Shown here in pieces: positions 11,580 through 22,754 of a DNA stretch of 64,000 bases. This DNA comes from Lonicera japonica. Its lineage: Eukaryota > Streptophyta > Magnoliopsida > Dipsacales > Caprifoliaceae. The stretch spans positions 124,001 to 188,000 of the forward strand of contig JAKCWG010000736.1 of assembly GCA_021464415.1 (NCBI GenBank). Reading direction: 5' to 3'. The position numbers were made by a program, and so were the translations under genes. The notes below the pieces were generated by a model. It made no database searches, was not told the DNA's origin, and was given only the letters and a program-made list of their open reading frames with translations. Numbering within the stretch: position 1 is the first letter of the stretch; every line of letters begins with the position of its first letter.

Positions 11580-12380
11580 CTAAGCCGAATCGATAACATT
11601 AAACGCTCCAGCCCACAAGTTTGGTAAAAAAAATAATACTCTTCCAAATCTCCACAATTTCACTGAATTTATCATCAAAACTTCTACTATTTCTTTCAAG
11701 CCAGAACCTCCAAGCCATTGCCAAAACCACGATTCTCCACAAGATTTTAGCTTTTGCATGATCCCACCCAAAACTCCATTTTATCACAATACAATTAGCC
11801 CACTTTTTTGGCATAACACCCTGAACACCAAGTAAAGAAAAGAGTTTTGACCACATGAAACAGGCCAACCGAGCAATGAACTAGGATATGATCTATAGAT
11901 TCACCATACTTCTTGCAAAGCATCCAAACTAAAGGAGACAACATATAATTCGGTCTTCTAACTTGGATTTTGTCACATGTATTAACTTTACCCAAAGAAG
12001 CAAGCCACACAAAGATTCTAACTTTATAAGGAACACCCTCTTTCCAAATAAAATTGCATTCAAGAAAAGCGGAGATGAAGATGGACAAGAGAGAAATTCC
12101 AAGAAAGACTTACAAGAGAATTCACCCAAAGAAGAGCCCCCCCACACCCTTTTGTCCTCGGAATCAAAATTGAAGTGTGCATTTCCAATGATACGCATAA
12201 GATAAGAAAAATCAGTAATATCCTTATCATTAAAATTCCTTGAGAAATTCAAGTCCCAAAAGAAATTGGAGGAAGACTGCCACTTAAGAACCGAATTTAT
12301 AACCGCATTCTGAGAAAGGGACAAATGATACAATCTAGGAAACCAATATTTTAGAGAACTAGACTCAACCCAAAATTTAT
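11580..12380 (-). pseudogene. LINE (L1-type) ORF2 C-terminal fragment
   Basis: Read on the minus strand from about 12380, the sequence shows the C-terminal tail typical of plant LINE reverse transcriptases: FPRLYHLSLSQNA, then FSCKSFLEFLS, the zf-RVT part IWKEGVPYKVRIFVWLA with LCKKYGESIDHILVHC, and finally AWRFWLERNSRSF. At least two frameshifts (near 12060 and near 11860) break it. The endonuclease and RT core are missing, consistent with 5' truncation. It ends close to the Copia-B target duplication, so Copia-B probably landed in its 3' region. Confidence 0.8.
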
Positions 12381-12439
12381 AAGAGCAGCTCCAAGTCTCC
12401 CATGAGGAGTTTACTATGGTTCAATATTAGCTTCAAGCA

Positions 12440-12652
12440 TTAAGGGTCAAGAAGACATAATGGGAGAGCTCATCCTTCAATGCTGAAATTGAAAGACTCA
12501 AGGACGTCAATTCTTGTCTTGTGGGTGAGGTTTCCCGACTTAGGTCGTCAAACACTTCTCTTATAGCAATTTTGAGTAACTTAGAGAAGGCAAAGGATGC
12601 CTCTAATTTACTTGCATCCGAGTACCAAGCTAAATTGGAGAAATTAAAATAA
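12440..12652 (+). pseudogene. Coiled-coil fragment, probably transposon-derived
   Basis: A short open stretch reads AEIERLKDVNSCLVGEVSRL, then SNLEKAKDASNLLASEYQAK, then LEKLK and stops. The heptad-like spacing suggests a coiled coil of the kind found in plant transposon-associated proteins. It has a stop just upstream and no start context. Family assignment is a guess. Confidence 0.3.
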
Positions 12653-13321
12653 AGTATCCTCACTTAAGTGTCTACAACTCTCGAGGAGTACAAAGAGCTA
12701 TGCCGAGATGAAGCTCCGAATCATTGAGGCCATTAAGGACCCTAGACTAATAAAATATCAAGGTTCTACTGTACTTAAGTAAAAAACAAAAGGGGAAGAC
12801 TCGAGACAATAAAAAAATTGTAAGAGATGGAAGGAAGCAATAAATGTAGCTAAGAAAGGAAATTAAGGAGCTAGTAAAAGTTACTTACTAAATATATAAT
12901 AAAGAGAAGGCAGCCTCACTTGTGGCATTGCAGCCTACTTACCTCTGTTCATATTACTTTACATGATCATCATCATATATTATAATAATCTCTTTCTCCA
13001 TCGTCGTCTTCTTCTTCTGCATCATCATCATACTCCGTCATCGCGTTGTCGTCGTCATCGTCCTTGAATGCTAGACGTACACCCCACTTTTTCACCACCA
13101 TTGTGTCTGGGCTTAACAATCTAATAGATACCTTAATTCCACCACACATATACTAAAAAAGTCCAAAATTTGGTAGCCCATAATAGTATGATCCAAGTCA
13201 ATAATATTCTTTGTATCCCTAGGGAAATTGTTTCTGTGTGTATTGAGTGGTCATGACCAGGCTCTGTGAACGATAACTCCACTCCAACGACCGTAATCGG
13301 GCCGCCATGTTGCAGGCCCGA
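12653..13321. other. Spacer without recognised gene
   Basis: Contains a region rich in ATC/TCG/TTC trinucleotides (12965-13065). No convincing coding frame or transposon end was seen. Confidence 0.5.
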
Positions 13322-14564
13322 CTAGGGTAAATTCATATGATGGTGTGTTTTGCGTAAGCTTTCAGAGAAATAATTACATGATTTGACTTTCTTTATCACT
13401 TCCAAAATGACAAAAAAGCTATACCCCATTACTTTAAGATTGTGATACAAATTTTGAGGAAGCTTCAATGAAACGGAATGCCCCGTAAAAGTGTGATTGC
13501 AGAACCACTCTGGAATAGCTCTTCCTGGAAGTATGACGTTTTCAGGGGCACCAGCAAAGCTCCTCAAGGTTACCTACACGTACCAAGATAATACAGTGAA
13601 GCCATTCAATCAGTAAAAATACTATATGCATGTATATATATATATTACATATACTTGCACCAAAAATATGTGTACGTGTTTATATATAAGTGAATAGAGA
13701 ACCTGAAGCTTTCGCTGCCATAATGTATTTGCTACAATCCCAATCTCTCCATAATCGAGCAATTTCCTCCAATTTTGGAACCAAACATACTCTATTTTGC
13801 ACATGGCCAATCGATCTGCAGAAACTCTCAGTGATGCACAATCATTCGAAAAACAATCTCTTTATTCTCGATGGAAGCTCCGGTAGTTCTTTAAGCATTT
13901 CGCAACGATTCAACTCAAGGATTGCAAGTTGAGAAAGTTGATTAAGGCGTGGTAGAAATTCAAATTTGTTTCCTCCAAGACACAACTTTTCTAAAGAGAA
14001 CAATGACCCAAGATCACTGGGGATCGCTCCCTCCAACAAATTGCAATAAGTGAGATCTATAAATGTTAACAAAGTTAAACAACCCCAATTAGAGCCAAAA
14101 CCAAAATCCTCGTGGTTTTTTTACATTTTCTCAGTTGAAACAAAGACCGGAAAATTGAAGTTGGTGATTGAGATGAGCTCCTGCATAAGGATAATTTCTT
14201 GAGATTTTTCAAATATCCTATGGAGTGTGGTAGCTCTGTTACAGCAGTTCCATCTAAAAAAAGCTCCAGTAGACATTCTAAATTCCCCATCTCCTCTGGT
14301 AATTTTTTCACTTTTGAGCAGCCCAAGAGAATGAGTGATTTTAGATGTTTCAGCGTACAAAGGGTACTCGAAAAAATCACAAGGTTTGTGTAATGACATA
14401 AATCTATCGAAATAAGCTCGGGGATGTGAACAATTGATGAGGGTAGATCTTTTATAGCATTTTTTTCCAAAATCTACGTGCAATAATTTGTCCATATTTT
14501 CACGGATCTCCGGGAACTTTTGAAGTTTGAAGCAGTCAGAAAAATTGAGAACCTTAAGAGAATC

Positions 14565-15335
14565 CTAATGAATAGTGCCTGGAAGGCTTATAAGTTTCTC
14601 ACACCTAGCCAAATTTAAGCAAACAAGCTTTTTCAAAAGTTCAATTGACAGGTCAACCTTTACCAAACTTGTACACCATTGAAGAATCAATTCCTCAAGA
14701 TTACAATCCAAATTTTCACCACATAGTGCAGAACCCAAGACTTCAAGAGCTAAAGGAAGGCAACCACAATACTTTATAACTTGAACTGAGAGCTCTTCAA
14801 GATCTTCTGCAGGACACATATCATTAAAGGCCTTCCAACAGAATAGCTTAGTAGCTTCAACATAATTTAAAAAACTCGCTTGATATATTTGGACCTCATT
14901 ATGCTCAACAAGAAGTTTTCTATCCCTAGTTGTTATTATAATTCCACTCCCTCGCCCAAACCACTCATGACTTCCAGCTAACTTTTCTAATTGCTCTGAA
15001 CTATCAACATCGTCAAGAACAAGAAGAATCCTTCTAGACCGCAGCCTTGTCTTCATTAATGCAATTCCATCAATATCATTCACAATCTACAAATCCTTCA
15101 CCCCTAGGATTCCAGAAAAAAGGCGATGTTGTAAACCTCTGAGACTGTCCTCCTTTGACGCTTCTCCAACTTTATCAAGAAAATAGGCAACTTCAAACTG
15201 ATCTTTAATTTGACGATAAACTGCCCTTGCTAAAGTTGACTTGCCTATGCCACTTAATCCCCATATGCCAACAGTGCAATCAACATTAGACTTTTCACCC
15301 AACAGCAAAGTCACCTTCTCTATACGAGACTTCAT
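14565..15335 (-). other. TNL NB-ARC segment fused to LRR by deletion
   Basis: 15335-15087 carries the P-loop half and ends with an in-frame TAG. 15083-14565 carries kinase-2, RNBS-B and GLPL, then changes within a few residues (ALCGE to NLDCNLEEL) to LRR sequence LEELILQWCTSLVKV. In typical TNLs several hundred residues separate these points, so an internal deletion that kept the frame is inferred. Confidence 0.75.
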
Positions 15336-15900
15336 TCTAACCAGACCCTCATCTTCAACTTTAATTTTAGATGGGAGTTTACTCCAAATCTTTTGGACAA
15401 TTCAGTCCATAAATTTCGATTCATGTTTGTAGATTATAAAGGATGTGAATAAGAAAATATAGTAAAGAAACACAAAACGATTATATATGACAATTTTTTT
15501 GTTCTTTGGTTCAAAATTTATTATAAATATGTAGTCACAACGTGGATTAATGAATCAGTAAATAGAAGGAGAACAAGAACACAATAAATCAAACATTCAA
15601 ATAGTGGAGCTACTTCTAAATAATTGTGTAATTAAAATGAGAAGAGGCTTTCCTCGTCTAGGGTGCACATTATTCACATGTAGAAGGCAGAATGTTTATT
15701 TTGAACCATTGGGTAGTTAAGTGTTCAGATCTGATATTTTTATATTTTTATCCACCACCTAGATTTAAAACCTCTTAATTCTGAATGGACCACCATTTCA
15801 GACTTAAGTCAATCAAATGGCACCTTAGATAAACAAATAATAGGCTATATATATAATTGAAGTTATGATGTATGAGCATAAAGGTGTAGGAATAGTGTAC

Positions 15901-16421
15901 CCATCCGCAATTTTGTTCAATTCCAATCCAGATAAGTTTGCTGCATCCGTAAGAGTTCTTCTGCAAATTTGGACCTTGTCCGAGTCATGTTAGCGAAACA
16001 TTTCTCCAAAATTCCCTTCTTGTTTCCGTACATCCGAAGGCTCAACTTTGTAGAAGATTGAGATAACTGTTTGTCCCATTGGTGATTTACTACTGCATTC
16101 CATAACCTTCACCAGCTCATCTAAACACCACCGCGAAAGAAGCATAGCTTTTGGAGAAAACAATGATGGCAATGCTCGATTCCTCAATGGCTTTGAGGAG
16201 GGCGGGTGAGACTGATTTCCCTATTTCAAGCCTCTTGTCATCCTTGAATGTGTAGATGCCACTCCTTTTAAGAGAGAGTAGAGATGATCAATGAAACCCT
16301 TCCTAGTGTCTTCCCCTCAAAAGCTTAAGAATACATCGTACTTCCACCTATGATGATCTCCTGCCAAATAAGACGAAGAAGAAGCAACTTCTACTTCCGA
16401 AACCTCTTTAATTTTTACCAT
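15901..16421 (-). other. TNL TIR-domain exon remnant
   Basis: TIR motifs in the expected order, spread over three frames: SSYLAGDHHRWKYDVFLSF, stop, GEDTRKGFIDHLY (frame 1); [19 protein letters not shown] (frame 2); [11 protein letters not shown] onward (frame 3). It ends KIADG before a GT donor at 15900-15899, a normal TNL exon-1 boundary. On the acceptor side near 15432 the text reads CTACAA rather than CTACAG, so the splice acceptor may also be lost. Confidence 0.75.
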
Positions 16422-18094
16422 ACTTTTGCTTAATTTTAAAGCTAAGCTTCAGTGAGTGAGTTAGAAAATAAGATTTGTGGATCGATGGGAACAGATCAAA
16501 CTCCCTCAGTCTCAACTCATAATTAAGAACAACACTACTAGTCTTACTCTTGCTCTAAATCTCTCTCACTAAGCTAGAAAATATGATAGGTCAATGTAGC
16601 ACTGCTACTCCTACACCCTTTATAGTACCTCTAGGCCGGGGTAACCCATCTCGGTGGCACTTCGGCTTAACTTGTGTAAATTATTCATCACCTGTATCAT
16701 AAATTCAAGAGGGAAATGTAAATTAACAAAGATATACATAAGAATATTTGTTTTAGGAAGAAAAGAAAAACAAATTTTAGTCCTACAACACATATACATT
16801 GCCGTTGAATGGTAGGAACACACTAAACAGAACAGCAGCGAAAATTACTTGAGCATTAGAATGGATCATGCATATTGCAACTGCATAGCCAAGACAAAAT
16901 ATTAAAAACCAATTGCATAGAAGATAACAAAAGATCAAAGGGATAGTAGTTCTAATAAGGCTATATATAACTTTAGTCAAACCTAAAAGTATTAACTACA
17001 GACTGAAATTCAAATAATAATTAATATGGGTTATGTATAAGTTTAGAACCAAAAATTTAGCAAAGAAATCATATATATCAATTTAGAACCAAAATTTCAT
17101 AAAATAATTCAACCTAGAAGTGGTTGACATGGCCATCAAAAATTTCAATAGTCGAAAAAACACATATATATCAATTTTTCAGACCATCAAAAATTTCAGT
17201 GGCTGAAAATGCCCACATATATCAATTTTTCAATACACTCACTTCTAGGTTGAATTTTTTACCGAAATTTAGTGGAGTTGGTAAACTCACTATATAGATC
17301 ATTTCAACAAATTTTCGTAAAGAGGTTCATCTATTTATTCCTCAAAATGGGAATCCCCCTTTTTTGTTAAAGTGAGGAAATTCTTCTTCATGACCTAGCT
17401 ATATGTATATATATATATATATAACATATGTAATGAACTAATTATTTGAAGCTTTCCCCCCCCTGCTGTATAGAAACAAACAAACAAATAATGAGAAATT
17501 GGGGTTGTTCTATCAAAACTTTGAGGATTCTGGATACATCCATGATTTCAAACCCTAAACAAAATATGAATAACTAAATAAAAGACTGCATCAAATACAT
17601 ACATACATAGAATGAGATGATGGTCTAGAGAAAACCTGGGGGGTGGAGAGTAGTTAGTTAGTTTGCTGAGATCGATCGAATCGAGAAGAAAAGAAAGGGA
17701 TCGATGGAATTGAAAATTTGAAATCAAGCAAACATACTTTTTGTATGGTGATTGAGGGAGTCAAGATTGAAGACCGAAGAAGAAGAAAAAGAAAAAGAAT
17801 TTAGCTTTAAAATATACTTTCATTTTAATTTATTATCTATTTTCGATTAGGGTGCATTTGGATTGCATAATTAGATTTAGCTTTAAAATTCATAAATCTA
17901 AGATTTAAAAATGACATATTTGAAAATAGAAGAATTTACAATTTTTCGTTTGTTTAACAAATACAATGAAATCGATTTCTAAATTAAAATATTATTCAAC
18001 TAAAAATTATATTTAGTTGATTATCAAGCTACTTTTATTTTTGACATCGCGACGGAGGTCGGGTTTGCACAAAATTAACCTGTTTGACCGCTTT
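16422..18094. other. Upstream flank and spacer
   Basis: 16422-16600 is the former upstream region of the TNL. The rest is AT-rich with no coding frame I trust. It contains the small inverted-repeat structure at 17108-17254 and a (TA)n run near 17408-17424. Confidence 0.5.
17108..17254. repeat. Small MITE-like inverted repeat enclosing a 51-bp tandem duplication
   Basis: A perfect 15-bp inverted repeat (TTCAACCTAGAAGTG at 17108-17122; its complement at 17240-17254) encloses two tandem copies of a 51-bp unit (17133-17183 and 17184-17234, each starting CCATCAAAAATTTCA). No target duplication was identified. Confidence 0.6.
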
Positions 18095-18099
18095 ACCCC

Positions 18100-18255
18100 T
18101 GTAATCTAAGATGAGAGGAAAAAATATATTTCATCTTATTAGAGAGAAGATTACCCACTTATATACATGAGACTCCTACACAGATAAGGAAACTACTACT
18201 AATTAGGATTCCTAAATTATCTACCTTCCTAATACAATATTTACAACTTATAACA
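18100..18255 (-). repeat. Copia-C 3' LTR (156 bp)
   Basis: Identical to the other LTR over all 156 bp. On the minus strand it carries the TATA-like sequence TGTATATAAG (18167-18158). Confidence 0.95.
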
Positions 18256-18262
18256 CTCCCCC

Positions 18263-21200
18263 TCAAGCTGGAGCATAGATATTGATCATGCCCAGCTTGT
18301 TACAAAGATAATCAACCCGAACCCCGTTTAAGGCTTTCGTGAAGAGATCACCCAATTGCTCTCCACTCTTCACATATCCTGTGGAAATTAAGCCTTGCTG
18401 GATCTTTTCGCGGACAAAATGGCAATCGAGTTCAATATGTTTCGTTCGTTCATGAAACACAGGATTAGACGCAATATGTATGGCAGCTTGATTATCACAC
18501 CACAATTTAGCCGGTACCGAAGTCTTAATCCCTACTTCATTTAAGAGCTGACATATCCACATTATTTCACACACAGACTGGGCCATAGCTCTATACTCTG
18601 ATTCTGCACTAGATCGTGACACAACATTTTGCTTTTTACTTTTCCACGAAACCAAATTTCCGCCACCAAAGATACAATAGCCTGATGTGGACCGTCTATC
18701 CACCTTGGAACCTGCCCAATCTGCATCTGAAAAACCTTCAATACGAGTGTGTCCATGATTGGCGTATAAGATACCACGTCCAGGTGCTCCCTTCAGGTAA
18801 CACAAAATTTGTTCTAACACTTCCCAATGATGAATTGTTGGGGACGACATAAACTGGCTCGCCACACTGACAGAATACGCAATATCCGGGCGAGTCACTG
18901 TAAGATAGTTCAACTTCCCCACCAATCTTCTATATTTCTCAGGATCCTCAAATAGTTGACCATCTTTTGTCAATTGTACATTAGGAATCATCGGAGTACT
19001 ACACGGCTTTGCTCCCAATTTCCCCGTCTCAGCTAATAAGTCAAGAACATATTTCCTCTGAGATAGAAAAATACCCTTTTTACTCCTTGTGACTTCGACA
19101 CCCAAAAAGTATTTTAGCATCCCTAAGTCCTTTGTATGAAACTGAGCATGAAGGAAGGACTTAAGAGAAGAGATTCCTATAGTATCACTCCCAGTAATGA
19201 CAATGTCATCTACATATACAACCAACAAAATGATGCCTGCTTCAGATTGTTTGTAGAACACAGAGTGGTCAGACTTACTTTTCGCCATGCCAAACGTCTC
19301 AATAGCCTGACTAAATTTTCCAAACCAAGCACGAGGACTTTGTTTCAAGCCATACAAAGATTTACGAAGATGACAGACTTTCCCAAACTCCCCCTGAGCA
19401 ACAAACCCAGGAGGTTGCTCCATATAGACCTCCTCCTGAAGATCACCATGAAGAAAAGCATTCTTTATGTCTAGCTGATGCAGAGGCCAATGATGAGTAG
19501 CTGCCAAAGATATAAATAGCCTGACAGATGTTAATTTAGCAACAGGAGAGAAAGTATCAGAATAATCAACGCCATATGTCTGAGCATAACCCTTAGCAAC
19601 GAGGCGGGCTTTTAAACGAGCAACAGACCCATCAGGATTGACCTTGACGGTAAACACCCATTTGCATCCGATAGCCTGTTTCCCCGCAGGTAAAGTGACC
19701 AAGTCCCATGTACCATTCTTGTCTAAAGCATCCATTTCCTCTATCATTGCATTACGCCATCCATGATGCGATATAGCCTCATTAACAGTTTTAGGAACAG
19801 ATATAGAATTAAGAGATGCAATGAATGAACAAGATGAATGTGATAGGTGATCATAAGAGACACAAGATGAAACAGGATAAGTACACTGGCGTTTACCTTT
19901 GCGTAAAGCAATAGGAAGATCATCACTCGTCACGGAATCTGATGATGGAGAAGAAGCTGGTGGAGGACATGAATCAGCAGGCCGGCGTCTGGAGTAGACT
20001 TGATGGATGGGAGGTCTGACTGGTGCTGGTTCAGCAACGGGTTCAGGGAACGTGATTGTATATATTAACAAATCATCATCCTCCCCCTGACTTTTGGAAG
20101 TGGAAGAAGGAAAAAAGGGTGTTTCTTCCATGAAGGTAACATCAGCTGACACAAGGTACTTATTCAAACTAGGGCAATAACATCTGTATCCTTTCTGAAG
20201 ACGAGAATACCCAAGAAAAACACACTTCAAAGACTTGGGATCTAACTTAGTAACCTGTGGACGGACATCTCGAACAAAGCAAATACTACCAAATATTCTG
20301 GGTTCAATAGGAAACAATGATTTATTTGGGAAGAGAACACTATAAGGAGTCTCACCACGAAGAACAGATGAGGGCATTCGATTAATGAGAAAGCATGCTG
20401 TGGAAACTGCATCAGCCCAAAATGGTTTTGGAACATTCATTTGGAATAATAGGGCTCGTGCAGTTTCAAGAACATGTTGGTTCTTCCGTTCTGCCACTCC
20501 ATTTTGGGATGGAGTATCAACACAAGAAGTTTGATGAAGGATACCGTTCTGAATCATGTAAGTTTGAAAAGATGAAGATAAATACTCTTTGGCATTATCA
20601 CTGCGTAATATATGGACATAAGTAGCAAATTGAGTTTTAATTTCAGCACAAAACGCACAAAAATGAGAAAACAATTCAGAACGACTTTTCATTAAATATA
20701 ACCAAGTTGTACGAGAATAATCATCAACAAAAGTAACAAAATACTTGAACCCAGTTTTTGACATAACAGGACATGGACCCCAAACATCAGAGTGAACTAA
20801 TTCAAACGGAGCACTTGCTCTCTTATTGACTCTCGGACTAAGACTACTACGGTGATGTTTGGCAAATTGACACGACTCACAATCTAATGAGGACACCTTA
20901 TTAAACTGAGGACACAACTCCTTAAGCAGAGGAAGAGAAGGATGATCGAGTCTACAATGAGCCTTGAAAGCAGATGTGACACCCGAACATGCAACAGATT
21001 TAGGTATCGATGTGTCAAGGATGTAGAGGCCTCCCGATTCATGTCCTTTACCAATAATCTTCTTCGTCATAAGATCCTGAAATAAGCAATAATCAGGAAA
21101 GAATGAGATGCAATAATTAAGTTTACGAGTAAGCTGGCTTACAGAAATTAGATTAAAGGACAATTGAGGTAAATGTAGAACAGATGATAAGGGAAGCAAA

Positions 21201-21505
21201 GGGGTTAGGGTGATTTTTCCAGATCCCAGAACGGAAGAAGATGTTCCATCTGCTAAAGTAACACTAGAAGGGGATACATGTGACTGAAAAGTAGAAAAGA
21301 GGCTAGAATTACCTGTCATATGATCTGTGGCACCAGAATCAATGACCCATTTGGATGATAAAGAAACAAGGCATGTATTTGGTTTACCTGAATCAGCAAT
21401 TGCAGTGACAGAGGTGACTGGAGTGGATGAAGACTTTAGAGATTCTTGGTACTTAGAGTACTTGGCAAACTCATCTGCAGGGATAAAGACTGATTTTTCA
21501 ACCAT
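18263..21505 (-). CDS. Copia-C pol: protease, integrase, RT, RNase H (uninterrupted)
   Basis: The 1080-codon open frame holds the whole pol region. Protease WVIDSGATDHMTG lies near residue 53 and the GAG-pre-integrase HCRLDHPSL...CESCQFAKH near 180-220. Integrase has HSDVWGP, RSDNAKEY and the glutamate in PSQNGVAERKNQH (about 235-345). RT covers about 585-830 with active site YVDDIV. RNase H has the D of SDADWAGS, SSAESEYRAM and LWCDNQAAIHIAS, and the C-terminal TKHIELDCHFVREK. It ends NIYAPA at a TGA that overlaps the polypurine tract. The frame is the direct continuation of gag, so the first ATG here is only the first after the last amber codon. Every catalytic motif looks intact. Confidence 0.93.
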   Translation of the reverse strand: MVEKSVFIPADEFAKYSKYQESLKSSSTPVTSVTAIADSGKPNTCLVSLSSKWVIDSGATDHMTGNSSLFSTFQSHVSPSSVTLADGTSSSVLGSGKITLTPLLPLSSVLHLPQLSFNLISVSQLTRKLNYCISFFPDYCLFQDLMTKKIIGKGHESGGLYILDTSIPKSVACSGVTSAFKAHCRLDHPSLPLLKELCPQFNKVSSLDCESCQFAKHHRSSLSPRVNKRASAPFELVHSDVWGPCPVMSKTGFKYFVTFVDDYSRTTWLYLMKSRSELFSHFCAFCAEIKTQFATYVHILRSDNAKEYLSSSFQTYMIQNGILHQTSCVDTPSQNGVAERKNQHVLETARALLFQMNVPKPFWADAVSTACFLINRMPSSVLRGETPYSVLFPNKSLFPIEPRIFGSICFVRDVRPQVTKLDPKSLKCVFLGYSRLQKGYRCYCPSLNKYLVSADVTFMEETPFFPSSTSKSQGEDDDLLIYTITFPEPVAEPAPVRPPIHQVYSRRRPADSCPPPASSPSSDSVTSDDLPIALRKGKRQCTYPVSSCVSYDHLSHSSCSFIASLNSISVPKTVNEAISHHGWRNAMIEEMDALDKNGTWDLVTLPAGKQAIGCKWVFTVKVNPDGSVARLKARLVAKGYAQTYGVDYSDTFSPVAKLTSVRLFISLAATHHWPLHQLDIKNAFLHGDLQEEVYMEQPPGFVAQGEFGKVCHLRKSLYGLKQSPRAWFGKFSQAIETFGMAKSKSDHSVFYKQSEAGIILLVVYVDDIVITGSDTIGISSLKSFLHAQFHTKDLGMLKYFLGVEVTRSKKGIFLSQRKYVLDLLAETGKLGAKPCSTPMIPNVQLTKDGQLFEDPEKYRRLVGKLNYLTVTRPDIAYSVSVASQFMSSPTIHHWEVLEQILCYLKGAPGRGILYANHGHTRIEGFSDADWAGSKVDRRSTSGYCIFGGGNLVSWKSKKQNVVSRSSAESEYRAMAQSVCEIMWICQLLNEVGIKTSVPAKLWCDNQAAIHIASNPVFHERTKHIELDCHFVREKIQQGLISTGYVKSGEQLGDLFTKALNGVRVDYLCNKLGMINIYAPA

Positions 21506-22408
21506 CTCATTAGAGGATGCAATATGGGCTGAGTAAGCTCTCTAAGTCCTGGACCGAAGCTTCCTACAATCCCGCTTAAGATGCCCTGGATTATGACAGT
21601 AATGACATACAATGCCACCGGATCCCTGTCCTCGAGTGACACTACCTCCTGAATCATGTGCACGAGTATCAAAACTGTTACTGTTCGATCCCCCCCTTTG
21701 GTTGCCTCCCCTATATTGCGATTGCCCAAGTTCATACCCAGTATTTCTGCTAACTAGAGCACTATTGAACGGAACAGATGGAGTCTGAACTGGTGGATTT
21801 CCTTCTGTGCGAAGAACTCTAGTATATACATCCTCTAAAGATGAGATCTCAGGACTAGAAAGAATCTGGTTCTTTGCAGTTTCAAATTCAGATGGAAGCC
21901 CAGCTAGAAAGCTCATGATAGCCATCTGCTCCCTCTATTTTTGCTGAACTTTTACATCAGTACTATATGGCAGCAACATATTAAGTTCTTCAAAAGTTTT
22001 CTTAAAATCCATAAAGCAACGCATAATGGACCTGTCCTGTTTTTCTGCACGGTAAAACGCTTTACAAACATCATAAATGCGATTAATATTCCCTTTCCCA
22101 GAATATAGAAAATCCAAATAATCTAGTAATTCTTTAACCAATTCACAGTGATTAATCAAACTCATGACGTCACTTTCAATGGAATTTCGGATCTACAAGA
22201 ATAATCGAGCATCCTCTCTTAACCATGTCTGCTTAGAGTCATCGGAAGGTGGATCATCAGTCATATGATCATCTTTGTCGATACTTCGCAAATAAATTCG
22301 AACTGTTTTACTCCAATCCAGGTAATTAGAGCCATTAAGCTTGTGGTCAGTGATTTTTGACATCACCGAAATGACATCCGAAACAATGGTTGCCTTTTTA
22401 TCAGTCAT
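21506..22408 (-). pseudogene. Copia-C gag with three in-frame amber codons
   Basis: Starts at ATG 22408 (MTDKKATIVSDVISV) and stays in the pol frame throughout. It contains a UBN2-type Gag (HKLNGSNYLDWSKTVRIYL) and a zinc knuckle CHYCHNPGHLKRDC (about 21610-21570). TAG codons occur at 22193-22195, 21935-21937 and 21542-21544. There are no frameshifts. Sequence on both sides of each amber reads as one continuous Gag, so each looks like a single-codon change. The contexts do not match the tobamovirus UAG-CARYYA readthrough signal. Confidence 0.88.
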
Positions 22409-22754
22409 GATTCAAATAATTTTATTTGTAAAGAACACAAGAACAAATAAAATTATAGTAAATAGTGAGAAGCGAACCAACCACAAACTGCAATGCACGA
22501 ATAAAGCAAGGAACAAACTAACCAGCAACCACAAAGCACAAAACCCGAACAAACAGCTACTAGAAACTGTTTCAGGCCTGGAAACAATTGTACTTCAGAT
22601 TTGGATGCGCAGAAACTACACGAGGAAGGATAAAACGCAAGCCAAATTCAGATCTACACAAAATAAAGATGAACTGAACCAAACCAAGCACATATATGTA
22701 CTGTGGATGCTGAGACGAAGCCAACGGCAGTGGACGGAGCTTGAACGGAGGTGT

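Larger units (their letters stand above)
13322..16421 (-). pseudogene. TIR-NBS-LRR (TNL) disease-resistance gene, pseudogene with internal deletion
   Basis: On the minus strand from ATG 16421: TIR exon (to 15901, donor GT at 15900) with KYDVFLSF and [22 protein letters not shown] and [13 protein letters not shown]. The NB-ARC exon has P-loop GLSGIGKSTLA (about 15255), kinase-2 RILLVLDDVD (about 15020), GSGIIITTRDRKLL and CGCLPLALEVLGS. LRRs follow (14700-13850), then a GT-AG intron (13702-13574) and a C-JID-like exon (ILPGRAIPEWF, 13573-13322). Lesions: TGA at 16317-16319 inside the TIR; two single-base frameshifts in the TIR (around 16270 and 16140); an in-frame TGA upstream of the P-loop near 15400; TAG at 15087-15089; stop at 14565; a frameshift near 14480. 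After GLPL the sequence jumps directly into LRR, so ARC2/MHD and the first LRRs are deleted. Intact TNLs are intracellular pathogen sensors. This copy cannot encode one. Confidence 0.9.
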
